Shown here: positions 11,521-22,915 of the stretch, one piece after another
How positions within the stretch are numbered: position 1 is the first letter of the stretch
How the letters are laid out: each line of letters starts with the position of its first letter
Notes under the pieces: model-generated
What the model was told of the DNA's origin: nothing
The model's database searches: none
Seen by the model: only the letters and a program-made list of their open reading frames with translations
Assembly (NCBI RefSeq): GCF_910596095.1
Contig: NC_056539.1
Location: 3,203,001-3,267,000 of the forward strand
Direction of reading: 5' to 3'
Origin: Thunnus maccoyii
Taxonomy: Eukaryota; Chordata; Actinopteri; Scombriformes; Scombridae
DNA length: 64,000 bases
Made by a program: the position numbers and the translations under genes

Positions 11521-13784
11521 GTAGGCCTATATCTTTCAGTGAATGGAGACACTATATACCTGCTAGATCCCCCAACTTAGGATGCTCAAGGCTTACCTGA
11601 CCCATGAGTAAGTAGTCCTTATTTTGTAAAAGCACTGTGCATCTTATGCAATTCTTTCTTCTTTTGCTTTAACAACTGCAGTGTTCTTCTGTTTGCAGGG
11701 AGATGGCGCCAGCATGTCTAGGGCCCTTGATAAGGAGACTATTTCTACAGTCACAGAAATGCCATAAGTAAGACCTAATTTGAAATGTTTTGGATGTGTC
11801 TGCATTCTTCAAATTATGTAAAACCACACACCTTGCTGCAGGACATGAGCGGAACAACAGGAACTGTTCATATTGCTATTACCAGCTACATAATCAGCTA
11901 CTCGTTGACACATTCTCTCTCACTGGATGTTCGATTTACAAGCGTTATCTCTGTTGGGGTCCAAGCTGGTCCCCTTTGCTATCTCTCTTTGGAATGTAAA
12001 AGAAAATTTAAGACTTTGTTTTGCTGCAAGAACCTTCCAAGACCAACCTGACTTTTAACCTTTCAAATAAGAAACATCAGAAGATCAATTACTTTGTTTT
12101 GAATTTCACTTTGACAGAACCTTACCGAGGAAGATAACGGTGAGTTTCATAGACCTTTAGAAAAAACGTTGGGATTTGCAAACTTTGCCTTTCACCTCAA
12201 CAACAAAAGATGTCAGTATTGACGCATCACAGTAGAGGCTGTGTCAAGGGACATGGATTTATGACACGCCAGAGACACTCACACATCCCTTCATGGACTC
12301 ACTCAAAAAGAGGATTTCAAAAAAAGGAGCTCTTTTTTGAAAAGGACTTTAAGTACCAACACAAGACTTCTTCAGAGTTGATGAGATTAAGACAATCTTG
12401 CCAGGGGTCTCTCTCTGTCTGCCCCCTCTCTCTTTCTCTTCTCTCTGTGATAACACACACACACACACAAACACACACCTACCCTCTCTGTCTTTATTTA
12501 TTCACCCTGGTGTGATTTCCCCAGATAAAGACACTTTCCAGACACCTGTCTGAAATTAGGAAGTACATTCCTGAATTTGAGTTCATTATATTCTCTCAGT
12601 GTTTCCCCTGTATGCTTTCAACAGCGCAGTACAGTGGTACAGCACCACTGGTAAATGATGAACGACAGTGCTGAAGTTTCACATTGTACATAATAATCAC
12701 AGATTGGAGCTAGTAGGGAGCGAATGGGATTTTTGCCTCTCTGTCTCTCTCCTCTGCTCTCTGTCTGTGGTCTGTGCCTGTTTGCACAAGGGCAGGGCTG
12801 AGCGCGCTCTCTCTCTCTTACACACACACCCACAGCGGACAGCAGAGAAGAGAGGCCACAGTGGACAAGATGAAACAGACTAGGTTATACTTTACTTGAG
12901 TGGACTACGACTGCTCGCTGCCATTAAGTGCAACAAAATCTGCCAGTAAGGGTGATGGCATGAGCAATTTCTCAAACAATAGTAGAACAAGCAGACATAA
13001 ACTAAAATACGACATCCTCCATTTCCAGCAGTCAATGCCAGCTCCCCTGTCATCCACAGCCACTATGTTTTACAGCTATACAGAGCCGGATATCCGTTAT
13101 CTGTTATCCAGATATCCCCTGGCTACACCGAAAACCCTGAAATATTGGCCGTTGCCCCAAGAGGCTAAATCGTCATCAGACGATAGCTTATGGGTTCTGA
13201 GATTGTCGGCGCTGTAATTCTATATTGGTGCATCTGTAAAAAAATAGTGTACATTTTCTGTTTTGAGGCATTGCATTCTTCGACATTTACTACAACTACA
13301 GCTATCTGGGCCCCCATAGCCCCTCTGCTGTCAAAAGCTCCTGTAAATAACGCAAATGACTCTATGAATGTCTGGAACAATTCTATGGTAGTTTTAAGTT
13401 ATTCCACCGCCGATGTGCGCAAATACAGGTCCTAGTGTGAGCTCTGTGTGCACACAACAGCTGCTGGAAAGAAATCCTAGGGGGAAGACTGTCTGTTAAG
13501 CTAAGTTTGATTCAATGCTAGTTAAGAATGTAATCATTTTGTAAGCCGGGCCGCTAAAAGACATTTGCCGGAACTGTTTTACGGGATTCTGTTTCCGCTT
13601 GGTAGAAATTCTTTTACACACAGCTAAATTAAGCTTGACAGTTAGCCACTACAGAGCAGGCTATTTCAGTGGTATAAGTTACCTTGGTTACAGAACAAGG
13701 AGTCATATAAGCCACAGTAATGGAACAGAACTCTCACTTAAATTAGTGGACTTATAAAAGTAAACTTTTTGTTGATTGTTTTAG
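11521..13784. other. Non-coding region downstream of the Myb/SANT remnant
   Basis: Between 11521 and 12050 there may be further degraded exons of the same transposon gene (a CTGTTTGCAG acceptor ends at 11699), but no domain is readable. From 12390 to 12830 there are CT-rich and short CA tracts (12452-12478). The frame at 12900-13217 has no recognised domain. No other feature is supported. Confidence 0.35.
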
Positions 13785-13986
13785 GTTTTTCCAATACGAG
13801 GATAAAGGTGTGGCAGAGGAGAGCATCATCTTTCATCACTGTGGATTATGGAAAATATTTGAACAGAAAAAAAAGAAAGAAAAAAAAACACAAGCAAAAG
13901 ACTGCCTGGATTTGTGACTGATGCTTCAGCACCTATCACTGTAAGCAGACTTCACTGACCCAGGTAACTGCAGGATATATAGAAAG
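13785..13986 (+). other. Possible non-coding (UTR) exon
   Basis: A 202-base segment preceded by a T-rich tract ending TTGTTTTAG and followed by a GTAAGG donor; two further possible donors lie inside (after 13940 and after 13963). There is no long open frame, so if real it is a 5' UTR exon or part of a non-coding transcript. The DIRS element begins less than 200 bases downstream. This is splice-signal evidence only. Confidence 0.2.
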
Positions 13987-14170
13987 GTAAGGATCTTCAA
14001 GTGTAAATGATTTTTCTTTCATTTCATTTGCTGGGTCATACTGCTGACTGTAAACCAGCCTGATGACTGCTTTGAAGGCGTCCTGGAGTTGTGTGTTGGA
14101 TGGTGTATGTTTTGCATTCAGAGGTGTTTGTCACACTCACTGCAGTGGTATTCTTGTTTTCCCGGTCTGT

Positions 14171-14340
14171 CATGCTGTTCTATCTCACACAGGCTCTGCT
14201 CTCTACTGGACTCGGTGGGTAGTGGCACTTTCCAATCACACATATGTATTCACCCACTGAAATTTGCATGTACGTAGCCGGCCAATCAGGACGTGCCTAC
14301 CGAATATGTGTGTCCCACACAGTATATAAGGAAGCGTCTT
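14171..14340 (+). repeat. DIRS left inverted terminal repeat
   Basis: Matches the reverse complement of 18548-18719. Shared blocks in order include GTTCTAT, CTCTACTGGACTC, CCCACTGAAATTTGCATGTA, AGCCGGCCAATCAGGA and AATATGTGTGTCCCAC. Inverted rather than direct ends separate DIRS1-like elements from ordinary LTR elements. Confidence 0.85.
14322..14332 (+). promoter_or_regulatory. TATA box of the DIRS element
   Basis: AGTATATAAGG lies just inside the left terminal repeat, about 130 bases before the first gag-like frame, where the element's own RNA polymerase II promoter would be expected. The CCAAT-like GCCAATC upstream (about 14281) fits the same role. The right terminal repeat lacks this TATA block. 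Confidence 0.55.
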
Positions 14341-14429
14341 CGCTGCCTCTCATCCTCTTTTCTTCGATGACAGTGAAGTTTGCCCACTGATCTGTTTTCT
14401 CTGCGGATGCAATCGCCGCTTCAAGAAAC

Positions 14430-15245
14430 TCATCAGAAGCCCATCATGTCCCAGCCTTATCACCACCACCAACCTGCATGTTTACTGCTTTGAGTGTCTC
14501 AGACAGGAATAGGCAGAGAGCGGTGTTGGGCAGCCGCTGACCTGCGTGGGCTGCCGGGCGCTCCCCAGGACCAGGCACCAGCAGTGGTGGGACCCATACT
14601 GGTGCTTTGATGTGATACTTCGCTGTGAGGAGAGTGAACAAGAGTTTGACACTGATTTCCCACGCCGACTGACGATCCTCCATCACTACGACATCACCAC
14701 AACTGCTGCCAGTGCCTGCGTCAATTGACGACAATAACAACTTCTCAATGGTGTCTGGGACATTACTGACCTTTGGGAATCTGCCGCCAACTTCTGTTTG
14801 CCAGGATTTCCTGAAAGTGATGACCATGGCGCCGGAGAGAGTCAGGCTTACACTGCCCCCACTGATCCTTCTGAAATTGGTAATCTGGCTCCATAAAGGT
14901 TTTTACGAGCTGGCTCACCCGGCCCAGCCATTCTATGTCTCCTCTTCCCTTCCAGACATCTGGCAGTGCAACAAAGTGTCCTGGAGGGAGCTGCTGAAAA
15001 TGAAGGCTCCAGTAGTGGGACTGGTGGACTTCCTGAGAGTGCAGGGCTGTGACGTGCCGGCGGGGTTCACCGCACCCTCCCACCATGTTTCATGTTCTTT
15101 GGACAGTCATATGAGTGATGTTCATGTTAATGCCTCTGTTCATGCATGTGTTGAAAATGTTTTGATTAAAACAAAATACATTTTCCACGAAAGAGCACAA
15201 TCCACTCCCCTCTTTTCCACCCCGCCATCCATGAGGCTGTGGTGA
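14430..15245 (+). pseudogene. DIRS gag-like region
   Basis: Just after the promoter, one frame reads DLHVYCFECL-like and LTCVGCRALP-like strings with paired CxxC cysteines, as in the N-terminal part of fish DIRS gag proteins. The following open frame (14712-15245, 177 codons from its first ATG) has no strong motif of its own but sits where gag continues. The cysteine part and the longer frame are in different frames with a stop between them, so the gene is broken. Gag packages the element RNA in known relatives. Function is assigned from position plus the cysteine pattern; the later part could be unrelated filler. Confidence 0.45.
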
Positions 15246-15869
15246 ATTCGACTCAGCCCGTTTCACTCATCGGATCACGGAGGCTGTGTGAAATACACAC
15301 ACACACACAGCCAGTATCCCTGCCACTTCTCCCATGTTGGAGTCAGATGGCCAGACTAATCGTACCACTGTGTGCAGTGAAACCATAGCACTGTGCCCAT
15401 TCACAAGTGGTATATTAGGCGTGATGCTGTCAGAAAACACATCTCACCGGACATGACGACATTAAGAAACATGTCTGTTTTCTGCTGTGCTCGCAAATGT
15501 CATTTTCCACCAGACTGGCTCACACAGCTTATTTCTCAAGTTAAGAGTGATGTGTCTGGCTGCATTATCTCCTCTTTGATGAGTGATTCGCCTCACACAC
15601 ACACAAGCCGGAGAGAAGGGAGTGTATGTCTTTCACCTTTCCCTTCAGCTGTTTCCATACGGAATACGGAAGGGAACAAACACAATGACATAAAGCCACT
15701 GTTGTGACAATTTCAGGTAACGACCTCACTGCCAACTCGGCTCTTTCCACACCGGCCCAAATGGGCCAAACTTGCATTTATGGAAGGTTTGGCGCTGGAG
15801 AAGGCCAAATTGGAATATTATGCATTGTATGTGTTTTGCCTTTCAACGGATAGTTTATGAGTACAACGG

Positions 15870-15929
15870 GGTTGTCTAGGTAAAAGAACACCCTCAACGG
15901 CATGAGGGTGTTCTTTTACCTAGACAACC
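15870..15929. repeat. Perfect 27-bp foldback in the DIRS RT region
   Basis: Left arm 15870-15896, loop of six bases, right arm 15903-15929, with no mismatch. The right arm continues into RT-coding sequence (FYLDN followed by LIVMAKSKEW), so it is the original strand and the left arm is an inverted copy. RT motifs expected before the catalytic box are absent upstream. Confidence 0.95.
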
Positions 15930-17280
15930 TCATTGTCATGGCCAAGTCCAAAGAATGGGCCATTTTCCACACAGCCCAGTCATTTTACATCTAACCAAGT
16001 TAAGGTTTGCGATCAACAAGAAGAGCGCCCACCAGCCACACCAACAGGCAGGAGTTGTACGCGATTCCACCAAGCTACGGGCTTTCTGTCAGAACACAGA
16101 TGGACAGCCCTAGAACAGGCAGTTCACAAACTGCAACATGGAGCAACAGTGACAGCAATGACTGTCAGGTGCAGGGGCTCATGGCAGCAGCCCACCCTGT
16201 AGTTCCACTGGGGCTATTGCATGTGCGCCGCCTGCAAAGGTGGTTTGCCAGTCTCCACTTGGATGCCAAGAGGCACAAGCACGGCCTGGTTACCATTCCA
16301 TTCCATATCATTCAATGCAGGACGACCTGTAATACTGGGGTTCAGCACAGCATCTATTGTCGGGAACACCACTGGGTCAAGTGACCTTCTACACTGCAGT
16401 GTTCACAGAGGTGTCCCTGACAGGGTAGGCGGGCACCTGCCTGAGGAGAGTGATAGGTAGTGTGTGGCCTTCAGGGGAAAAGAGACACATCATCGACCTT
16501 CTTGAACTTCAGGCTGTGTTTCCTCCAACACTCCAAGCCCCTGGTACAGGGGAGACACATGTTGGTGAGTACTGACAACTGCACTACATCAACAGGCAGG
16601 GCGGAGTCCAGTCCACATCCCTGTTGAAGATGGGGGAGAACCTGTGGCTGTGAGCCTCAGAGCACCTGTTATCTCTGAAGGCTCTCCAAGTTCTGGGTCT
16701 GGAGAACATGGGCGCCGACCTCATGTCGAGACACAGGCCCCTGATGGACAAGTGGAGGCCTCACCCAAAGGCGGTGCAGCAGAGTTAGACCCAGTTCGGG
16801 AAAGTGGAAGTGGACCTGTTCGCTAGTTGACACACCCACTGCCCCCTGTGGTTCTCCCTGACACTGCAAGATGACACACCCCTGGTGGACATGTTTGCAC
16901 ATGTACCATGGCCAAGAAGGCTGCTTTATGCCTTCCCTCCTCTTTGTCTCATTCCCCCATTGCTGGAGAGAGTGAGACGAGAGTGATTGGTGGTCAACCT
17001 GATAGCCCTGGACTGTCATTTGGCACCGTGGTATGCGGAAACGACTCAAATGTTGGCAGCCCAGCCCTGGACCATTCCTCTATTCTGGGGGGCTCTGTTA
17101 CAGGAAGTAGGTGGCTCTTCAGGCTTGGCTCCTGAGAGGGACAGGCTAAGGCGGGCTGGACTGTCTGCACAGGTTGTACAGATCATCCAGGTGGCAAGAG
17201 CGGGATCCACCATTGCTGTTACAAGGCAAAGTGGTTGGGATTCTAACACTGGTGCAGGGAAAGGAGGTTAGGTCCCCTGG
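15903..17280 (+). pseudogene. DIRS reverse transcriptase / RNase H remnant
   Basis: The fragment begins at the RT catalytic box, read as FYLDN where functional copies have two aspartates, then LIVMAKSKEW. Further on are an RNase H-like stretch (VFTEVSLTG with LLELQAVF, about 16406-16530) and the typical C-terminal part, with VDLFAS, PLWFSLTLQDD, HVPWPRRLLYAFPPL and ERVRRERLVVNLIALD (about 16810-17030). Many stops and frame changes interrupt it, and the N-terminal half of the RT is missing before the foldback. In active relatives this enzyme makes the DNA copy. The YLDD-to-YLDN change alone would affect catalysis. Confidence 0.75.
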
Positions 17281-18151
17281 CTTGTACAGTAGGAGCTATA
17301 CGCTCCTTTCTGCAGTATCTGCTGGAGAAAGGGCTGTCTCATCCCACTATTAAAGTGTATGCAGCAGCCTTTTTTCTCCTGTCACAAGCATTTTGGCAAA
17401 AGACCTGTCTTTGCCCACCCCCTTGTGAAATGCTGGGGGTCAGGAGGCGATGCCCAGTGATGTGTGCCTCTGCCCCTCAATGGGAGCCGCCATTTTTGCT
17501 CAAGGCTTTGGTGAAGGATCCCTATGAGCCGCTGGAGTGCTCCTCTCTGAAGGCATTGTCATTCAAGACAGTTTTGCTGCTTGCATTGACCTCAGCTAAG
17601 AGAGTGAATGAACTCTGTGCCCTGTCGGTTCATCCCAGCTACATGCTGTTTTGTGGCAACCACAGTGGTGCTACTCTCAAACCAAACACCTCCTTTTTCC
17701 CAAGAACATAAGGAACTCATTCAGGTTGAGAACAACACAGCTGGATGCATTTTATACTCCACCCCATGCAAAGGACAGGGTGATGAAATTGCATCTGCTA
17801 TGCCCAGTACATGCGTTGGCATGTTATGTTGGATTCACGGCCACCATTCAGCACACTGAACAGCTGTTCGTGTGCTATGGGGATGGAGTGGCCCGGATAG
17901 CCCTATCCAAGAAGCGCCTGGCTAGGTGGCTTTGTGAGTGCATCTCCCAAGCCTATAGGCAGGCAGGAAAAGACCCTCCCACTGTGGTCTGTGCACACTC
18001 TCCAGTGTCAATAGCCTTGTTTAGTGGGGCAAGTGTTGAGGACGTATGCACAGCAGTGTCTTGGTCTATGCCCTGCCCATCTCTTGGACATCAATGGCTC
18101 CTTTTCAGGGTCTGTGGTCACAGGGGCAACTCAGGACTTGTGAAAAAGTAG
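17281..18151 (+). pseudogene. DIRS tyrosine recombinase remnant
   Basis: Reads, across three frames, a VYAAAFFLL string, then LSFKTVLLLALTSAKRVNEL with CALSVHPSY (about 17550-17650), then LLCPVHALACYV, QLFVCYGDGVARIALSKKRL and ASVEDVCTAVSW (about 17785-18075). This is the order of the DIRS integrase-like tyrosine recombinase, which inserts the circular DNA copy. The box that normally reads AHSTRG is AHSPVS, losing the catalytic arginine, and the region of the nucleophilic tyrosine is not recognisable. With the frameshifts this makes the enzyme inactive. Confidence 0.8.
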
Positions 18152-18460
18152 TGCGAGTGCCAGCTGTGTAACACCTGACCCCAACCAGGGCAATATATGC
18201 CTGCATTCTTCCATGCTCCATAATGACTCAGGTAATGAGGTGTGCAGGGTCTGTTGCATGTCTTTTTGACCCCTGCAAGGTTAGGCTATGGTTCCACCCA
18301 GTTTAATGTGCATGTTAACTGGGTTGGGTTGGGCCCCACTTGAATAAAGTAATAAGAGGGCCGCGGTGACTGACCTATAGCCGGGTTGAGATCAGTGAGG
18401 CTTGGTCCGATGACATGTTGCGGCAGAGCATACATTCATCTGGCTCCACCCCCTGTAGAC

Positions 18461-18493
18461 TGTGTGAGATAGAACTGAGGGTGGAGCCCTCTA
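18461..18493. repeat. DIRS internal complementary region
   Basis: Its first 15 bases (TGTGTGAGATAGAAC) are the exact reverse complement of the outer part of the left terminus near 14178, and its last 11 (GAGCCCTCTAC) are the exact reverse complement of a block in the right terminus near 18679. Read on the minus strand it therefore places right-end sequence next to left-end sequence. In the DIRS model this segment templates joining of the ends into a circle. Confidence 0.75.
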
Positions 18494-18547
18494 CCTATGG
18501 ACCCTGCTGCTCCTACAATGTCCGCTGAAGGGGTTGTCGGATGAGAG

Positions 18548-18727
18548 GCAGTGGGGATGCTCCCAGTGGGACACACATATTCTGTAGGCACATCCTGATT
18601 GGCCGGCTGCGTACATGCAAATTTCAGTGGGCGAATACGTGCATGTGATTGAAGAGAACTATTACCTATAGAGTCCAGTAGAGGGCTCGGCCTGTGCTTA
18701 TAGAACTAGGGTTACAATATTGTAACC
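18548..18727. repeat. DIRS right inverted terminal repeat with palindromic tip
   Basis: Reverse complement of the left terminus, without its TATA block. It ends in the perfect 18-base palindrome GGTTACAATATTGTAACC (18710-18727), which probably spans the insertion junction, because the left end shows no such palindrome. Confidence 0.75.
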
Positions 18728-19165
18728 TTCGTTCTCACTCTCCCTGTGTCTCTTCTTTATGTACATGTGCATACTCCTCCTCTCTCCCTCTGTCTGAAAA
18801 TGGATCACATTTGCAATGTTGTACTATGATCTGTAACAGGGCTCAACACTAACTTTTTTCGGTCCTTCACATTTATCTTAATGCTGGCTGCATAATTAGA
18901 TATTCATTGTAATGCAGATTGCTTATTATACTAAATTTCCCTTTCATATAGGGCTCATAGAAGCCCTGTAAATCTAAGTTTAACTACAACACAACAATAG
19001 TGCATAAAACATTGTGGATAATCAGGTGTAAGGAGTTGAAGTGCACAGTGACTTCAGGCAAGTACTATGTAATTCTTTAAGATATGCCATTCAATCTGAC
19101 TTAATGTTGGAAATGGATACATGTTCTAGAAGGACAATGAGCTTAAAAAAGTAGGTCCATGCCTA
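18728..19165. other. Non-coding stretch between DIRS and hAT elements
   Basis: AT-rich with no open frame or recognisable end. Nothing supportable. Confidence 0.4.
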
Positions 19166-21690
19166 CTAGACGCAAAGGATATCAGTCGTCCAGCTGCTTT
19201 TATATGTTGGCTGTCTGGCATGTTTAGAGGTCAGCCAGCAGTCCATGGCAGGAGTGGCATCATATTCCTCAGCAGAAGGCCCCTCCAGGCTGATCTTCAT
19301 CAGGTCCTCGGTGGTGAAGACCCCAAGGCAGCTTCTTGTCTTGTTCTTAATGTGGTTCTTCGCAGAGATTCCTGGCTCTTTCAATTTCATTTAAACTCTT
19401 ACCATTAACTTATCAAAACCAACCATAGAATACCACACATAACCACTCAGTACTGTTGGCCTACCTTGTAATCGTGCCTGTAGGGATGCTATATCAACAT
19501 GGTCTCCCACAGGTCACTGTAGGACTTGTCCTTTGAAATTGTGGCTGACCAGGATTTTCAGCCCCTGCCACTCATCCTGGATCGCAGCCATGCTGCACGC
19601 TGATCTACAGGATTGAACAGACTAAGTGAGTTTGCAAATATGCAATCATAACATTGTCTCATATGGCAATGTCAAATAAATTCTTATTGCTCTAGAGGCC
19701 CCCTAAAATGCCAGATCTGCCACATCACTATTAACAAAGGTGAGAAGGCTGGCCTGGTCTTCTGGCTATGTGTCAGGGTTTAGCACTCTGAAAGATTCCA
19801 CTGGGGTCTGGAAGCCCTCATCCTTGAGCAAACCACCAAACCTGGCTTTGAGATCATTCACGCTGATGTTGATGTCCGCCTCCATGTGCTGTTTCAGCTG
19901 GGGATTGGTGAGGTCCGTGAAGCCTTTCAGAATACCCTTCATTGTCATTCTCTTTAATAGAAATAGTACACACACACAATGAAATGTCTGGCAATTTGTC
20001 TGTCTCCCTTTTTTTAAAAAAGACTTCTTCACTGCATTTCTCTCCTTATCCTCAAATCATTCTATTGTACAACAAACACTTTGATTCACACATTGAGAAT
20101 CTGTCTTAATCATTGATTTCTCTTACATCTTAATACATCTGGAATCTACTCTCATCACCCTGCTGCTGAGCAAGCATGGTCTAGATGTTCTCTAGGATGC
20201 TTCCAGTCTGGTCATTGTCTTTCTCAACTCTGATGTGGCTTTGGGGAGGATCAAGTCATTCCTTTGCAGGGTGAGGCTAAGTGAGGATAGCTCTTCAAAC
20301 ATGTCTGTGAGAAAATGGCAGAATACACAGAAGAGTGATTGCCATCTGTCAATTACTCGATTCTGAAAGTTCATTTGAGATTTGAACCTATTGTTTTTAA
20401 ACTACTGGTATTAAATTTACTGTGTAAAACTCCTTTGTCCATCCTTGAACTTCTGCTGTTGTTGATGCTATGGCCAGGTGCTCCGTGTGCTGCAGAACAA
20501 CAGAGTACTGACCTTCGTCAGTGGCAAGGTCCTTGTCTTGTCCATGCCACAGGAACACTCTCTGTAAACATGAGGGATCCAGCGAGTTCCCTTGACACTA
20601 GACGGTGTGCAAATATCCACACCCAGCTCTTGCCCAGAACCATAAAGCTCTTGTTTGGATTTTCTGCTGACGTGATACGTCCTCCATATCAGATGCAGAA
20701 GATTATACACAACAGACACCATTGGCTCTTTCTTTTGAATGGTCAGTATTGCCAGCTCTAGCCTGATCAGAAACAGAAAACATTTCCTTGGTAAGTATCT
20801 TCAGAAAGACCAAGTGTGCGCACATCCAGGCAAATTATTCAGGTGCAAGACAAAAAATATTTCATTGAAGGGTACAAAGGAGTGACGTCTGCACACTGTT
20901 AAACTCCCGATAAAGAGGTTTTTTTCTGTTTTTAAAAGAGGAAAAGAGAATAAAACTATTTATTGGGAGATTAAGAGTGCTTGGTAAGTATCTTCCAAAC
21001 AATTCACCGTCCCTCTCTCCCTCTCTTGTGCCAACAGAAAACAATAATTTTGTGGTATTTTCCATTCCAGCAAGCAAACACACACACACACGCTATTGTT
21101 TAACATTCACTGCTAGCAAATAAAACTAAATCATAGAGAAACATTTTTCATTGTTTACAAACCTATGTGGCATACAGTGGATTGGGATTATATGCCTCCC
21201 TGCCTCTCTCTGCAGGTGGGCAATCATTCCCCCATTGTGACCCATTTTCACAGAGGTGCCATCTGCCCCGAAGGAGATACACTTCTTCATCAATGACCCT
21301 CCATCCTCCCTTGGGCAAACAGCACGAAATGTGGCCTTGGTGGCATCTAAAACACCTTGAATGACAACAAAAAAAACAATTATACAAAATTCTTTATGAC
21401 AAACTAAATTCTATCCTCCATTATAAATGATGATTAAACTTACACAAGAATAAAACCTATAAAGAGAAACAACTTACCAATGGCATGGAAGTGCTCAAAC
21501 GTTTGTTGTCCGACGGGGAGATTGGCTAACAGTAAGGCCCAACACAAGCGCAGCTGCTTGCTGTTTTTGTAGCATTTACTGTTAAAAACAGTTCGGGCTC
21601 CTGATGTGATCGTTGTCGCTGGAGGTAATTTTCTCCAGCAGATTGGAGATGTGGTATGAGGTACTTGCCATATTGGTGCTGTTACTCGTT
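19166..21690 (-). pseudogene. Decayed, apparently intron-containing hAT transposase (ZNF862-like type)
   Basis: Read on the minus strand, collinear pieces of a hAT transposase occur: 21387-21180 (KATFRAVCP, then SFGADGTSVKMGHNGGMIAH and IHCMPHR, the catalytic-core region), 20725-20513 (LHLIWRTYHVSRKSKQEL with SVKGTRWIPHV), 20304-20190 (MFEELSSLSLTLQRNDLILP), 19985-19740 (LKARFGGLLKDEGFQTPVES) and 19390-19166 (LMKISLEGPSAEEYDATPA, the C-terminal region). The 20513 edge has a GTCAGT donor and the 20304 edge a TTTTCTCACAG acceptor, defining a 208-base intron. Stops and frame changes in several pieces indicate a dead copy. No terminal inverted repeats or 8-bp duplication were found. The clade is recalled from similarity, not searched. 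Confidence 0.65.
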
Positions 21691-21814
21691 AGCATCCTGC
21701 TAGCAGACTGCGTTCCATCACTATAGCACAATACTAACGATCTCTCTGTAAAGGCAGATCATGGAGACATTTTAATTGTTCATGATCTAATATCATCATA
21801 TCACACACCCCTAG

Positions 21815-22915
21815 GCAGCAGTGTTAATTTTGTTGTCTAATTTTGATTTATTTTTAGCCTTACTCTTCTGACAAAAATGTATTTTAATCAGTCATTTAAT
21901 TTTGTTAGTTGTATTCAACAAAAATACAGACACATTAGTCTCATCTTTTCATACATTTTTAATTCTCCTCTAAGCATTTTGACGCTAAGCTGTTGCCCCC
22001 TTTGTTGTGTACAGTTAGCATGGTTACAGGAATCTGTTAGTGAAAAAGGCAGTGTTGACACACTGTGTCCATGTTGCTCTGCAGTAGTACAACAGACTGA
22101 CTCTCCTCAGTAAACTGTGTGTTGTAGAACATTCCTGCCCACCTAGCATTAGCATTAGCACATCTACCTGTGCTCTCCACTGCAGAGCAGCTGATCATCT
22201 ACTCACCTGTTTACTAAAACACTGCTCAGTGTCTGGGATTAGCTTGAGAGGAGAAGCTAAAATGTCAGATAATGTGATATTTCTTTAATGAACATCTAGA
22301 GGAAGATTTAGATGGTTGACATAAATCATGGAACTTAACGTTAACATTGCATCCACATTCACAGCATTTGATGATGTTACTTTAGCTTACCTTTTTGCTG
22401 CCTGCGTGTTTTCATAGTTTGTCCAGCTGTTTTGTTGCTGTGTCTCTTAATTTTCAGTGGATTGTAGATGGATTTAGTCCATAGTTCTGTTTCTTCCAAG
22501 AAGTGCCAACATCAGATAACATTACTGACAGAGAACATTACTGAATGCAAAATGCTTCTTATTAACAGGAGAGCAACAGGTTAAGTGGCTAAATCACCTT
22601 CTGAACAAGAGATATTATTGGCTGCTGGAGGAGACTGTTTTACTAATCAGGAGCTACGTTGTGTGATTCTGCAGATTATACAGCTGCTCAATAAGACTTT
22701 GCATTAAAACCATAGTTGAATTTGTCCATTTGTTCGCCTTTCAGATTACTGTTGAGTTTTTATTTGTTGATCTGAAAAATGTCAAATATTTCATCATAGT
22801 TCTTGTTTTAAAAATGTATGTAATGCTTTTTATTTAGCTTTAGTCCCATTTTTGTCATAAAAAGATCAACAAGCTTTTTTCATCATAATTTTTGCTGATG
22901 AAATTGTGTAGTGGG
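21815..22915. mobile_element. Non-autonomous hAT-like element
   Basis: The left end reads AGTGTTAATTTTGTTGTCTA, then TCTGACAAAAATG about 45 bases on. The right end reads, on the minus strand, CACTACACAATTTCATCAGC and then TATGACAAAAATGGGACTAA. The parallel order in inverted orientation suggests an element of about 1.1 kb with diverged terminal repeats. No transposase is inside. The family guess rests on ends resembling a common fish hAT group. Confidence 0.4.

Larger units (their letters stand above)
14171..18727 (+). mobile_element. DIRS1-like tyrosine-recombinase retrotransposon, inactive
   Basis: About 4.55 kb with the family layout: left inverted terminal repeat and TATA box, gag-like frame, RT/RNase H region, tyrosine recombinase, internal complementary region, right inverted terminal repeat. 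Known members copy RNA to a circular DNA, which the recombinase inserts without long target duplications. Here gag is partly open, the RT is broken by a foldback and many stops, and the recombinase is split over frames and has lost catalytic signatures, so the copy cannot move by itself. Boundaries come from matching the two inverted ends and are good to roughly 10-20 bases. Confidence 0.85.

Noticed and set aside
14322-14332. TATA box as promoter of a host gene
   Set aside because: It is inside the DIRS left terminal repeat and upstream of gag, so it is best explained as the element's own promoter.
14712-15245. Stand-alone host gene for the 177-codon frame
   Set aside because: It lies between the DIRS promoter/gag cysteine region and the RT, so it is treated as part of the element.
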